Below, one piece after another: positions 1 through 4,989 of a stretch of 6,975 nt of DNA (the first letter of the stretch is position 1; each line of letters begins with the position of its first letter). The stretch is from an uncultured Caulobacter sp. (GTDB taxonomy: Bacteria > Pseudomonadota > Alphaproteobacteria > Caulobacterales > Caulobacteraceae), in assembly GCA_937991555.1 (NCBI GenBank), contig CALKHU010000215.1:1-6975 (forward strand), in the 5' to 3' direction. The translations under genes and the position numbers were made by a program. The notes beneath the pieces are model-generated. The model had not been told where the DNA came from, did no database searches, and saw nothing but the letters and a program-made list of their open reading frames with translations.

Positions 1-921
1 CTGGTCTCGACTGCCGAGGCGCCCGTTCCGTCTGACGGAACGGCGGAATGGTTCAGCGGCGCGGGGGCGGTTCGCCTCCGCGCCGCCTTGTTTTTGCCCA
101 AGGGCGAACCGAGGGGCTCGGTCGTCCTGAGCGGCGGCCGCACCGAGCCGATCGAAAAGTACTACGAGGTGATTGGCGAGCTTCAGCAGCGCGGGTTCGT
201 CGTGCTGGCGCACGACTGGCGGGGGCAGGGGCTGTCGCACCGCCCGCTGGCCGACCGGCTCAAGGGCCATGCCCGGGGATTCCGCGACTTCGTCGAGGAC
301 TACCGCGCCCTGCTCGCTCACTTCGCCGATCGGCTGCCGAAGCCGTGGTACGCCATCGGCCATTCGATGGGCGGCTGCCTGACGCTGCTGGCCCTGGCGC
401 ACGGGATCGGGGACTTCAGGGCGGCCGTGCTGTCGGCGCCGATGCTGGGACTGCAGACCGGCAATCGCCCGCGTCGCGCCGCCCGGGCGCTGGCCTGGCT
501 GATGGCCCGCGCGCGGGGCGAGGACTACATCCTCGGCAACCCCGGCGATCCGCACGGCGAGACCTTCGAGGCCAACATCGTCACCCACGATCCGCGCCGC
601 TACGCACGGAACAGGGGGCTCTACGTCGCCGAGCCGCTGCTCGGCCTGAACGCCGGCACCTGGGGCTGGCTCGACTTCGCGTTCTCGGCCTCGGCCTGGC
701 TCAAGCGGTCGCCGGGCGTGGCGGCCATCGACATCCCGGTGCTGGTCATGGGGGCCGAGCTCGAAAAGCTGGTCTGCAACGACGACCAGCGGACCATCAC
801 CGCCCGCATCCCCAAGGGCCGCTGGGTGGAGATCCCGGGGGCCTACCACGAGCTGTTCCAGGAAACGGATGACATCCGCGCCCTCGTCTGGCGCGAGGTG
901 GACGGGGTGCTGGCCGGCTAG
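1..921 (+). CDS. Alpha/beta hydrolase, lysophospholipase/monoglyceride-lipase type (5' end outside window)
   Basis: The frame is open from base 1 and 306 residues are visible. I number from the first visible codon. The first usable internal start is a TTG at 88, but residues 16-32 (AEWFSGAGAVRLRAALF) resemble the normal N-terminus of PldB-like hydrolases, so the true start is probably just left of the window. Visible family motifs are the core strand with HDWRGQG (71-77), the nucleophile elbow GHSMGG with Ser122, and the catalytic His283 in AYHELFQE, the HELxxE context typical of lysophospholipases and monoacylglycerol lipases. The catalytic acid is less clear and probably lies in GAELEKLVCNDD (252-262). 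No signal peptide is visible, although the extreme N-terminus is missing. The family hydrolyses lysophospholipids or monoacylglycerols; the substrate here is inferred from family only. The gene converges on hisN with 16 nt between stop codons. Confidence 0.85.
   Translation: MVSTAEAPVPSDGTAEWFSGAGAVRLRAALFLPKGEPRGSVVLSGGRTEPIEKYYEVIGELQQRGFVVLAHDWRGQGLSHRPLADRLKGHARGFRDFVEDYRALLAHFADRLPKPWYAIGHSMGGCLTLLALAHGIGDFRAAVLSAPMLGLQTGNRPRRAARALAWLMARARGEDYILGNPGDPHGETFEANIVTHDPRRYARNRGLYVAEPLLGLNAGTWGWLDFAFSASAWLKRSPGVAAIDIPVLVMGAELEKLVCNDDQRTITARIPKGRWVEIPGAYHELFQETDDIRALVWREVDGVLAG
23..43. repeat. 21-nt near-perfect inverted repeat (10-bp arms, 1-nt centre)
   Basis: CCGTTCCGTC (23-32) and GACGGAACGG (34-43) are exact reverse complements around T33. 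The repeat lies inside the open hydrolase frame, encoding residues of the stretch APVPSDGTA. It could be a protein-binding palindrome or a chance coding palindrome. If the hydrolase actually started at the TTG at 88, the repeat would sit in its upstream region. Confidence 0.5.
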
Positions 922-947
922 TGTCCAGCCCTGCCCGCTAGCGGGCC
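912..947. terminator. Candidate bidirectional hairpin between convergent hydrolase and hisN
   Basis: GGCCGGCTAG (912-921) pairs with CTAGCGGGCC (938-947) with one mismatch in ten, leaving a 16-nt loop. The stop codons of the two genes (TAG at 919-921 and the complementary CTA at 938-940) lie opposite each other in the stem. Nested in the right arm is a 14-nt perfect palindrome, GCCCGCTAGCGGGC (933-946). Neither strand has a T-run after the hairpin, so this is not a classical intrinsic terminator. Its position between convergent stops is the main argument. Confidence 0.35.
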
Positions 948-1750
948 GCCGAGCGCTTCAGCGTCACCAGAGCGTCCTCGAGGCAGGCCGGATCGCCGGC
1001 GAACGCGAACTTTCCAGAGGCGCTGGTCGCCGGCCGGCCGTACCAGTCGGTGACGACGCCGCCCGCGCCCTGGATCACCGGGATCACCGCCTCGACGTCC
1101 CAGACCTGCAGGCCGGTGTCCAGCGCCAGGTCCATCGTGCCCAGCGCCACCATCGCGTAGCCGTAGGCGTCGAGGCCCAGCCGGGCCAGACGGGCGGCGG
1201 CGCGGACCTGGGTCCAGGAGCCCAGCTCGGGGCCGGTCAGGATGGCCGGATCGGTGGTGCAGATGATGGCGTCCGTCAGCCGCGGGCAGGGGCGCACCTT
1301 CAGCGGCGTCTCGCCGCCGCGGCTGATCAGCCGCGACCCTGTCGCCGGGCCGCCGAGATAGATTTCGCCGAGATAGGGCTGGCCGATCGAGCCGAGCACC
1401 GGGACACCCTCGTGGCGCAGTCCGATGAGCGTCGTCCACAGCGGCAGGCCGGCGATGAAGGCGCGGGTGCCGTCGACCGGATCGAGCACCCAGACGAAGT
1501 CGGAGTCCGGACGGTCCTCGCCATACTCCTCGCCGATAACGCCATGGTCCGGGTAGCGCTCGGCGATGCGCGCGCGAATGGCCCGCTCGGCGGCCTTGTC
1601 CGCTTCCGTCACCGGGTCGAAGCCGCCGGCCAGCTTGTTCTCGAGGCCATGGTCGGCCCGGAACAGCGGCAGGATGGCGTCGGCGGCGACGCGGTTCAGC
1701 TCGATCAGGAAGGCGTCGAGCTCGGCGAGTTGGACAGCGGTCAGGGACAT
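938..1750 (-). CDS. hisN: Histidinol-phosphatase, inositol monophosphatase family (HisN)
   Basis: This 270-residue protein has the usual length of the Mg2+-dependent inositol monophosphatase-like superfamily. The metal-binding motifs are in order: GEE (73-75), the signature DPVDGTRAF (90-98, with D90 and D93), and WDVEAVIPVIQGAGG (217-231, with D218). The wording DPVDGTRAFIAGLPLWTTLIGL matches the HisN branch, which dephosphorylates L-histidinol phosphate in histidine biosynthesis, better than SuhB or CysQ. It is expected to be cytosolic, as no signal peptide is seen. I chose the ATG at 1750. An upstream TTG at 1840 would add 30 residues of low-complexity Arg/Pro/Gly sequence running through a palindromic intergenic element. 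No Shine-Dalgarno sequence precedes the ATG; instead a promoter-like box ends 7 nt before it, suggesting a leaderless mRNA. No other his genes are nearby. An alternative is another IMPase-family phosphatase. Confidence 0.85.
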   Translation of the reverse strand: MSLTAVQLAELDAFLIELNRVAADAILPLFRADHGLENKLAGGFDPVTEADKAAERAIRARIAERYPDHGVIGEEYGEDRPDSDFVWVLDPVDGTRAFIAGLPLWTTLIGLRHEGVPVLGSIGQPYLGEIYLGGPATGSRLISRGGETPLKVRPCPRLTDAIICTTDPAILTGPELGSWTQVRAAARLARLGLDAYGYAMVALGTMDLALDTGLQVWDVEAVIPVIQGAGGVVTDWYGRPATSASGKFAFAGDPACLEDALVTLKRSAAR

Positions 1751-1757
1751 GCGGCCA

Positions 1758-1783
1758 CGGTTAGCCGCGGGCGGCGTCGCCAA
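1758..1783 (-). promoter_or_regulatory. Candidate hisN promoter (leaderless layout)
   Basis: On the minus strand, TTGGCG (1783-1778) is followed after 12 bp by GCTAACCG (1765-1758). The Caulobacter housekeeping sigma consensus is roughly TTGACG-N10-14-GCTANAWC. The -35 matches 5 of 6; the -10 keeps GCTA but is poor in its 3' half. The box ends 7 nt before the hisN ATG, so transcription would begin at or next to the A of the start codon. Confidence 0.4.
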
Positions 1784-1796
1784 CAAGGGCCAACGC

Positions 1797-1847
1797 CCCC
1801 TGGGTCCCGGACCGGCCCTTCGGACCGTCCGGGATGACAACCAGGGG
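1797..1847. repeat. Composite palindromic intergenic element (REP-like), downstream of the XRE gene
   Basis: Outer arms CCCCTGG (1797-1803) and CCAGGGG (1841-1847) are perfect complements. They enclose inner arms CCCGGAC (1806-1812) and GTCCGGG (1827-1833), also perfect, around a 14-nt loop that can fold further (CC/GG around CTTC). The element starts 15 nt past the XRE stop codon. On the minus strand it contains GTCATCCCGGAC and GTCCGGGACCCAGG, wording I associate with dispersed intergenic palindromes in alphaproteobacterial genomes; that is recollection, not something shown here. It could act as a transcript end for the XRE gene, but no T-run follows. Confidence 0.55.
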
Positions 1848-1861
1848 CAGACAGGTCGCCG

Positions 1862-2248
1862 TCAGGCCGCGTCGGTCTCGCCGTTGAGCGACTTGGCCAG
1901 GTCGAGCAGGCGACGGCGCGGACGCTCGCCGAGCTGGTAGTAGGCGCGGATCAGGTCGAGCGTCTCCTTGCGGGCGAACATCTCGCCGCCTTCGCCGGCG
2001 TCCTGCGAGGCGAGCTCGCGGCGGTCGGCGTCGGACAGGCCGTCATAGAAGTAGCCGACCGGAACCTCGAGGGCCTCGGACAGCTGCCAGAGGCGGGAGG
2101 CGCTGATCCGGTTGGCGCCGCATTCGTACTTCTGGATCTGCTGGAAGCGGACCCCGACCGTGCCGGCCAGCTGCTGCTGGGTCAGGCCGAGGAGGCGGCG
2201 ACGGCGGCGAAGCCGCTTGCCGAGATGAACGTCGATGTCGTTGCCCAT
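1862..2248 (-). CDS. XRE/Cro-CI family helix-turn-helix transcriptional regulator
   Basis: A 128-residue protein with an N-terminal HTH_3-type DNA-binding domain (about 8-70). HLGKRLRRRRRLLGLTQQQLA (8-28) carries helices 1-2, and VRFQQIQKYECGANRIS (33-49) the recognition-helix region. It continues into SRLWQLSEALEVPVGYFYDGL, the phrase typical of a group of small alphaproteobacterial XRE regulators with several paralogues per genome. The C-terminal 55 residues are charged and contain a likely helix (RKETLDLIRAYYQLGERPRRRLLDLAKSL) that may mediate dimerisation. I chose the ATG at 2248; the longer frame to 2332 would add 28 residues without homology-like character. It is divergent from the acyltransferase gene, with 176 bp between start codons, so it may regulate that gene or itself, which is inference. 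I cannot assign a specific named regulator such as StaR. Confidence 0.85.
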   Translation of the reverse strand: MGNDIDVHLGKRLRRRRRLLGLTQQQLAGTVGVRFQQIQKYECGANRISASRLWQLSEALEVPVGYFYDGLSDADRRELASQDAGEGGEMFARKETLDLIRAYYQLGERPRRRLLDLAKSLNGETDAA

Positions 2249-2280
2249 GGGCGGTTGCCCCCGTTTTGTTTGCGTCTGGC

Positions 2281-2303
2281 GGCTGTCCCGGAACGAAACA
2301 GCC
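2281..2303. promoter_or_regulatory. Dyad-symmetric candidate operator in the XRE/acyltransferase intergenic region
   Basis: GGCTGT (2281-2286) and ACAGCC (2298-2303) are exact inverted arms. The inner CG pairs (2289-2290 and 2294-2295) also obey the symmetry around A2292, giving 8 symmetric pairs of 10. The dyad overlaps the candidate -10 box of the XRE gene, the place expected for an autorepressor site. In RNA the same sequence can form a 10-bp stem using two G-U pairs. Confidence 0.35.
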
Positions 2304-2320
2304 CGATGTGACACCCGCAA
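2295..2320 (-). promoter_or_regulatory. Candidate promoter of the XRE regulator
   Basis: On the minus strand TTGCGG (2320-2315) is separated by 12 bp from GCTGTTTC (2302-2295), which matches 5 of the 7 fixed positions of GCTANAWC. Initiation near 2288 would give a leader of about 40 nt that includes a G-run (GGGGG) about 10 nt before the ATG. This is a weak match, called mainly from spacing and position. Confidence 0.3.
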
Positions 2321-2390
2321 GTCGCGCACCAAGCGATCTGGCGCTGTGGATACCCGCCCGTAGGGGGATCATCCGCCGGGCGATTCCCTG

Positions 2391-2417
2391 TTCGCGCCGT
2401 GCGAAGCGCGCTAGATC
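2391..2417 (+). promoter_or_regulatory. Candidate acyltransferase promoter (leaderless layout)
   Basis: GCTAGATC (2410-2417) is a perfect match to the Caulobacter housekeeping -10 consensus GCTANAWC. A weaker -35-like TTCGCG lies at 2391-2396, with a 13-bp spacer. The -10 ends 7 nt before the ATG at 2425, so the transcript would start at or just before the start codon. A GATTC (GANTC class, CcrM methylation) site lies immediately upstream at 2382-2386. Confidence 0.5.
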
Positions 2418-2424
2418 GGGACCC

Positions 2425-3360
2425 ATGGCGAAGCCGCCCCCACCTCCGTCCAAGTGGCAGCACGTCGTCTGGCGGCTCGAGGCGGTGGCGTTCGACCTGT
2501 TCAACGGTCTGTTCCGCCTGCTGCCGGTGGACGCCGCTTCCTGGCTCGGCGGCAAGCTGTTCCGCCTCATCGGACCCCTCACCAAGACCCATGAGGTGGC
2601 GCGGCAGAACCTGCTCCTCGCCTTCCCGGAAAAGGACGAGGCGTGGCGCCGGCGCGTGCTCGCCGACCAGTGGGAGAGCAACGGGCGGACAGTCGCGGAG
2701 TTTCCCAACATGGACCGCATCCTGCCCTCGACCGGGCGGGTCGAGGTGGTCAACGGCGAGCGGCTGACCGAGATCGCGCAGAGCGGCAAACCGGTCGTGT
2801 TCGTTTCGGGACACTTCTCGAACTGGGAGGTGATGCCGGCGGCGATCGTCAACGCCGGGGTGCCCTGCGAGATCACCTATCGCGCGGCCAACAACCCCTA
2901 CGTCGACAAGCGGATCCGCGACAGCCGCTTCCGGTATGGGGTCCGCCTGTTCGCGCCGAAGGGCGGCGACGGCGCGCGCGAGATGCTGGAGGCGATGGCG
3001 AAGGGCGTCTCCGTGGCCCTGATGAACGACCAGAAGTTCAACCGGGGCGGCGTGCCGGCGCCGTTCTTCGGTCACGAGGTGATGACCGCGCCGGGCCCCA
3101 CCCGGCTGGCGCTGCGCTTCGGCACGGTGCTGCAGCCGATGACGGTGGAGCGGACGAAGGGGGCGCGGTTCCGGGCCGTGGTCCACGAGCCGATCGTGCT
3201 CGAACAGACCGGCGACCGGACCGCCGACATCGCGGCGGGCGTGCGGCGCATCACCGCCCTCGTCGAGGAGCAGATCCGCAAGCGGCCGGAGGAATGGTTC
3301 TGGGTCCACCGGCGCTGGCCGAAGGAGGCCTACAGGGGCCTCGCGGCGGCGGATGACTGA
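2425..3360 (+). CDS. Lysophospholipid acyltransferase, lipid A lauroyl/myristoyl transferase family (LpxL/HtrB-like)
   Basis: A 311-residue protein of the length and layout of LpxL/HtrB acyltransferases (Lip_A_acyltrans). These enzymes move an acyl chain from acyl-ACP onto a lipid A precursor at the cytoplasmic face of the inner membrane. The HX4E catalytic motif is H130-FSNW-E135, close to the equivalent dyad of E. coli LpxL. MNDQKFNRGGVPAPFFG (200-216) and the C-terminal WVHRRWP (293-299) are further family hallmarks. A hydrophobic, amphipathic stretch (about 15-52) probably anchors the protein to the membrane. I chose the ATG at 2425 because the upstream frame (TTG at 2266) reads through the regulatory region with no family-like sequence. 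The gene stands alone, divergent from an XRE regulator, and its stop abuts the response regulator's stop. The exact acyl chain and the acceptor (lipid A or another lipid) cannot be told from sequence. Confidence 0.88.
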   Translation: MAKPPPPPSKWQHVVWRLEAVAFDLFNGLFRLLPVDAASWLGGKLFRLIGPLTKTHEVARQNLLLAFPEKDEAWRRRVLADQWESNGRTVAEFPNMDRILPSTGRVEVVNGERLTEIAQSGKPVVFVSGHFSNWEVMPAAIVNAGVPCEITYRAANNPYVDKRIRDSRFRYGVRLFAPKGGDGAREMLEAMAKGVSVALMNDQKFNRGGVPAPFFGHEVMTAPGPTRLALRFGTVLQPMTVERTKGARFRAVVHEPIVLEQTGDRTADIAAGVRRITALVEEQIRKRPEEWFWVHRRWPKEAYRGLAAADD

Positions 3361-3852
3361 TCAGATCCGCGCGTAGGCGGGTTCGGGCGCTTCCGGCGCG
3401 ACGTCGTCGATGCCGCGTCGCTGGGGACCGAAGTAGTCGGCCGTGCGGACGAACGGGCGCGGCCGGTAGACCACCGCGTTCAGGCGGTCGATGATCGCGC
3501 GGGCGGTGACCGGCTTGACGATCAGTTCGGTGACGCCTGCGTCGCGCGCTTCCTCGACCCGCGGACGGTCGGCGAACCCGGTCATCATGATGATCGGCAG
3601 GAACGGGTTGACGCTGTCCTCGGCGTTGCGGACCAGCCGGGTGAAGTCGACGCCATCCATCGGGCTCATGCGGAAGTCGACGATGGCGAGGTCGGCGGGC
3701 CAGCGGCGCAGCGCCTGGAGACCCTCGGCCCCGTCGGACGCTTCATGGATGTCGAGGATGCCGATGCCCTTGAGGATGGTGGCGACGATGGTGCGCATAT
3801 GCCCGTTGTCATCCACGAGCAGCACCTTCAGTCCGCCAAGTCCCGATTCCAT
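3361..3852 (-). CDS. Single-domain response regulator (CheY-like receiver) with short basic-aromatic tail
   Basis: A 163-residue protein consisting of a receiver domain (about 8-128) and a 35-residue tail, without an output domain. The phosphorylation site is complete: acidic pair D14-D15, acceptor D59 in IVDFRMSPMDG, T91 in IMMTG, and K113 in VKP. The switch position, aromatic in CheY, is Leu110. The tail has RPRPFVRTADYFGPQRRG (130-147), a version of the F-V-x-T-x-x-Y-F-G-P-x-R-R peptide found after many alphaproteobacterial stand-alone receivers. The role is probably phosphorelay or protein-protein signalling; the partner kinase is not nearby and is unknown. The ATG at 3852 has a good Shine-Dalgarno (GAGG with a 6-nt spacer) immediately after a 9-bp hairpin. 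It is downstream of the M23 gene on the same strand by 78 bp and shares no intergenic base with the convergent acyltransferase. Confidence 0.9.
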   Translation of the reverse strand: MESGLGGLKVLLVDDNGHMRTIVATILKGIGILDIHEASDGAEGLQALRRWPADLAIVDFRMSPMDGVDFTRLVRNAEDSVNPFLPIIMMTGFADRPRVEEARDAGVTELIVKPVTARAIIDRLNAVVYRPRPFVRTADYFGPQRRGIDDVAPEAPEPAYARI

Positions 3853-3867
3853 CCCTGACCTCGTTGG

Positions 3868-3890
3868 GCCGCCGGGACAGGCCCGGCGGC
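3868..3890 (-). other. Perfect 9-bp hairpin in the response-regulator leader / downstream of M23
   Basis: GCCGCCGGG (3868-3876) and CCCGGCGGC (3882-3890) are exact complements around the 5-nt loop ACAGG. On the minus strand the stem ends 5 nt before the response regulator's GAGG ribosome binding site. It could end the M23 operon transcript or mask or position the ribosome site. No T-run follows, so I do not call it an intrinsic terminator. Confidence 0.5.
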
Positions 3891-3901
3891 TTCGGTGGGC
3901 C

Positions 3902-3927
3902 TAGTTAGGCGACACAGGGCTACTGAA
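3902..3927 (-). promoter_or_regulatory. Weak candidate promoter of the response regulator
   Basis: On the minus strand TTCAGT (3927-3922), a 12-bp spacer and CCTAACTA (3909-3902) give a poor but correctly spaced match (about 3 of 6 and 4 of 7). The upstream box overlaps a degenerate CtrA-like element, GTAACCAT (3934-3927). This region is the only gap in which a separate promoter for the gene could lie outside coding sequence. Confidence 0.2.
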
Positions 3928-3930
3928 TGG

Positions 3931-4785
3931 TTACCCCGGTCCGGGCCGCGTGAAACCGCGCATCAGCATCGGATCGAGGTTGCGATCGCGCCATTTCAGG
4001 CGCCAGCACAGGTGGGGCCCGGTCGCCCGGCCGGTCATGCCGACGGCGCCGATCGGCTGCCCGCGCGAGACGGCCTGCCCGGCGACGACGTCGATCCGGG
4101 ACTGGTGGAGATAGAAGCTGGTCAGGCCCTGACCGTGGTCGATCATCGTCAGCCCGCCCTCGAAATGCATCGAGGGCTCGGCGAGGGTCACGAGTCCGTC
4201 GGCCGGGGCGCGGATCACCGCCCCGTTCGGCGCGGCGAGGTCGGCGCCGTAGTGGGGCCGGTTTGGAATGCCGTTGAGGATCCTCTGGCCGCCGAAGCGC
4301 GCGCTCAGCCGCCAGGTTTCCAGGGGCGAGTCGAAGCCGTCCTTGAAGGCGTCTCCGTCGAGGCGGCTGGTCAGGGCCGCCGTCTTGAGTTCGACCTCGC
4401 GGCGGATGCGCTCGAGGAGCGCCGGGTCGGTCGGCTCGACCTGGTCGCGCGGCAGGCCGCCGATCCGCTGGACGTCGAATTCTCCGGGCCGGATGTCGAG
4501 CGGGTGCAGGATGGACCCGCCGAGGGCGTCGACGCGCAGCTCGGCCGTCGGCGCTGCGTCGCGGTCGAAGCCGACGAAGAACCAGCCGTCCGCCGACGCG
4601 GTCCCGACGATCTCGCCGTCGAGGATGATGGTCGCGCGCGGACTGCTGCGGCCGATGGCGAAGCCGCCCTGGCGATAGCGTCCGCCGACAACCAGCGGGG
4701 GCGCCGCGAGGGCGCGGCCGGCGACGGCCGCCAGACCGAGGCCCGCCAGGAGGCCCCGGCGGTTCAGGGGTTCAGCTCCTTCCAC
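3931..4785 (-). CDS. M23-family (LytM-like) metallopeptidase, probably exported
   Basis: There are 284 residues if counted from the GTG at 4785. Residues 8-28 (NRRGLLAGLGLAAVAGRALAA) look like a Tat-type signal peptide with twin arginines and an ALA cleavage site, so it probably acts on peptidoglycan in the periplasm. An N-terminal beta-rich domain (about 30-110) is followed by a charged helix (about 118-142) and the M23 domain (about 160-275). Domain motifs are HYGAD (H178, D182; first two zinc ligands), YLHQS (H227) and GPHLCW (257-261), where family members usually have HxH. Thus Cys260 replaces the third zinc-ligand His. It may be an active enzyme with a Cys ligand or a degenerate LytM-like regulator. 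The gene overlaps DUF2093. A CTG at 4767, preceded by AAGGAG with 8-nt spacing and forming CTGA with the DUF2093 stop, is an attractive alternative start giving 278 residues that begin directly at the signal peptide. Confidence 0.85.
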   Translation of the reverse strand: MEGAEPLNRRGLLAGLGLAAVAGRALAAPPLVVGGRYRQGGFAIGRSSPRATIILDGEIVGTASADGWFFVGFDRDAAPTAELRVDALGGSILHPLDIRPGEFDVQRIGGLPRDQVEPTDPALLERIRREVELKTAALTSRLDGDAFKDGFDSPLETWRLSARFGGQRILNGIPNRPHYGADLAAPNGAVIRAPADGLVTLAEPSMHFEGGLTMIDHGQGLTSFYLHQSRIDVVAGQAVSRGQPIGAVGMTGRATGPHLCWRLKWRDRNLDPMLMRGFTRPGPG

Positions 4786-4982
4786 CGCTGAAAGGCCTCG
4801 GACGGCCCGGCGTAGGCCTCCTGGGTCTCGGCGTTCCAGTAGCGGAGCGCCTCCAGCGGGATCTTCGTCCCGGTGACGGCGCAGAGGACGTGGCGTCCGG
4901 GTTTCAGCACGGCGTACTCGCCGTCGCCGTAGTGCAGGACGGCCAGGTCCCGCCCGGCCATGTCGCGATCGAAAGCGTTCAT
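4764..4982 (-). CDS. DUF2093 family small protein, function unknown
   Basis: A 72-residue cytosolic-looking protein without signal peptide or membrane segment. The core YGDGEYAVLKPGRHVLCAV (18-36) and TGTKIPLEALRYWNAETQEAY (37-57) is the recognisable DUF2093 pattern of alphaproteobacteria. C34 is the only cysteine, so there is no zinc knuckle. I chose the ATG at 4982, which gives an MNAFDR start. A TTG at 4991 would add only three residues, lacks a ribosome site and lies across a -10-like box. It follows xseA after 28 nt, and its last codons overlap the start of the M23 gene, suggesting translational coupling. The family function is unknown to me; the position next to xseA is the only functional hint and does not prove a link to DNA repair. 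Confidence 0.85.
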   Translation of the reverse strand: MNAFDRDMAGRDLAVLHYGDGEYAVLKPGRHVLCAVTGTKIPLEALRYWNAETQEAYAGPSEAFQRWKELNP

Positions 4983-4989
4983 GGCGTCC

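Noticed and set aside
48..872. Long open frames overlapping the hydrolase, hisN, acyltransferase and xseA genes in other frames or strands
   Set aside because: They are Arg/Ala/Gly/Pro-rich translations typical of shadow frames in very GC-rich DNA, without family motifs, while the overlapping frames contain complete recognisable domains.
933..946. 14-bp palindrome as a stand-alone regulator site
   Set aside because: It lies at the 3' ends of two convergent genes and is better explained as part of the hairpin between them.
1751..1840. N-terminal extension of HisN to a TTG at 1840
   Set aside because: It would translate the palindromic intergenic element into low-complexity sequence; the ATG at 1750 begins a normal-length HisN and has a promoter-like box before it.
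2249..2424. N-terminal extensions of the XRE protein (to 2332) and of the acyltransferase (to 2266)
   Set aside because: Both would use the same divergent intergenic DNA, start at weak codons and add residues without family-like sequence.
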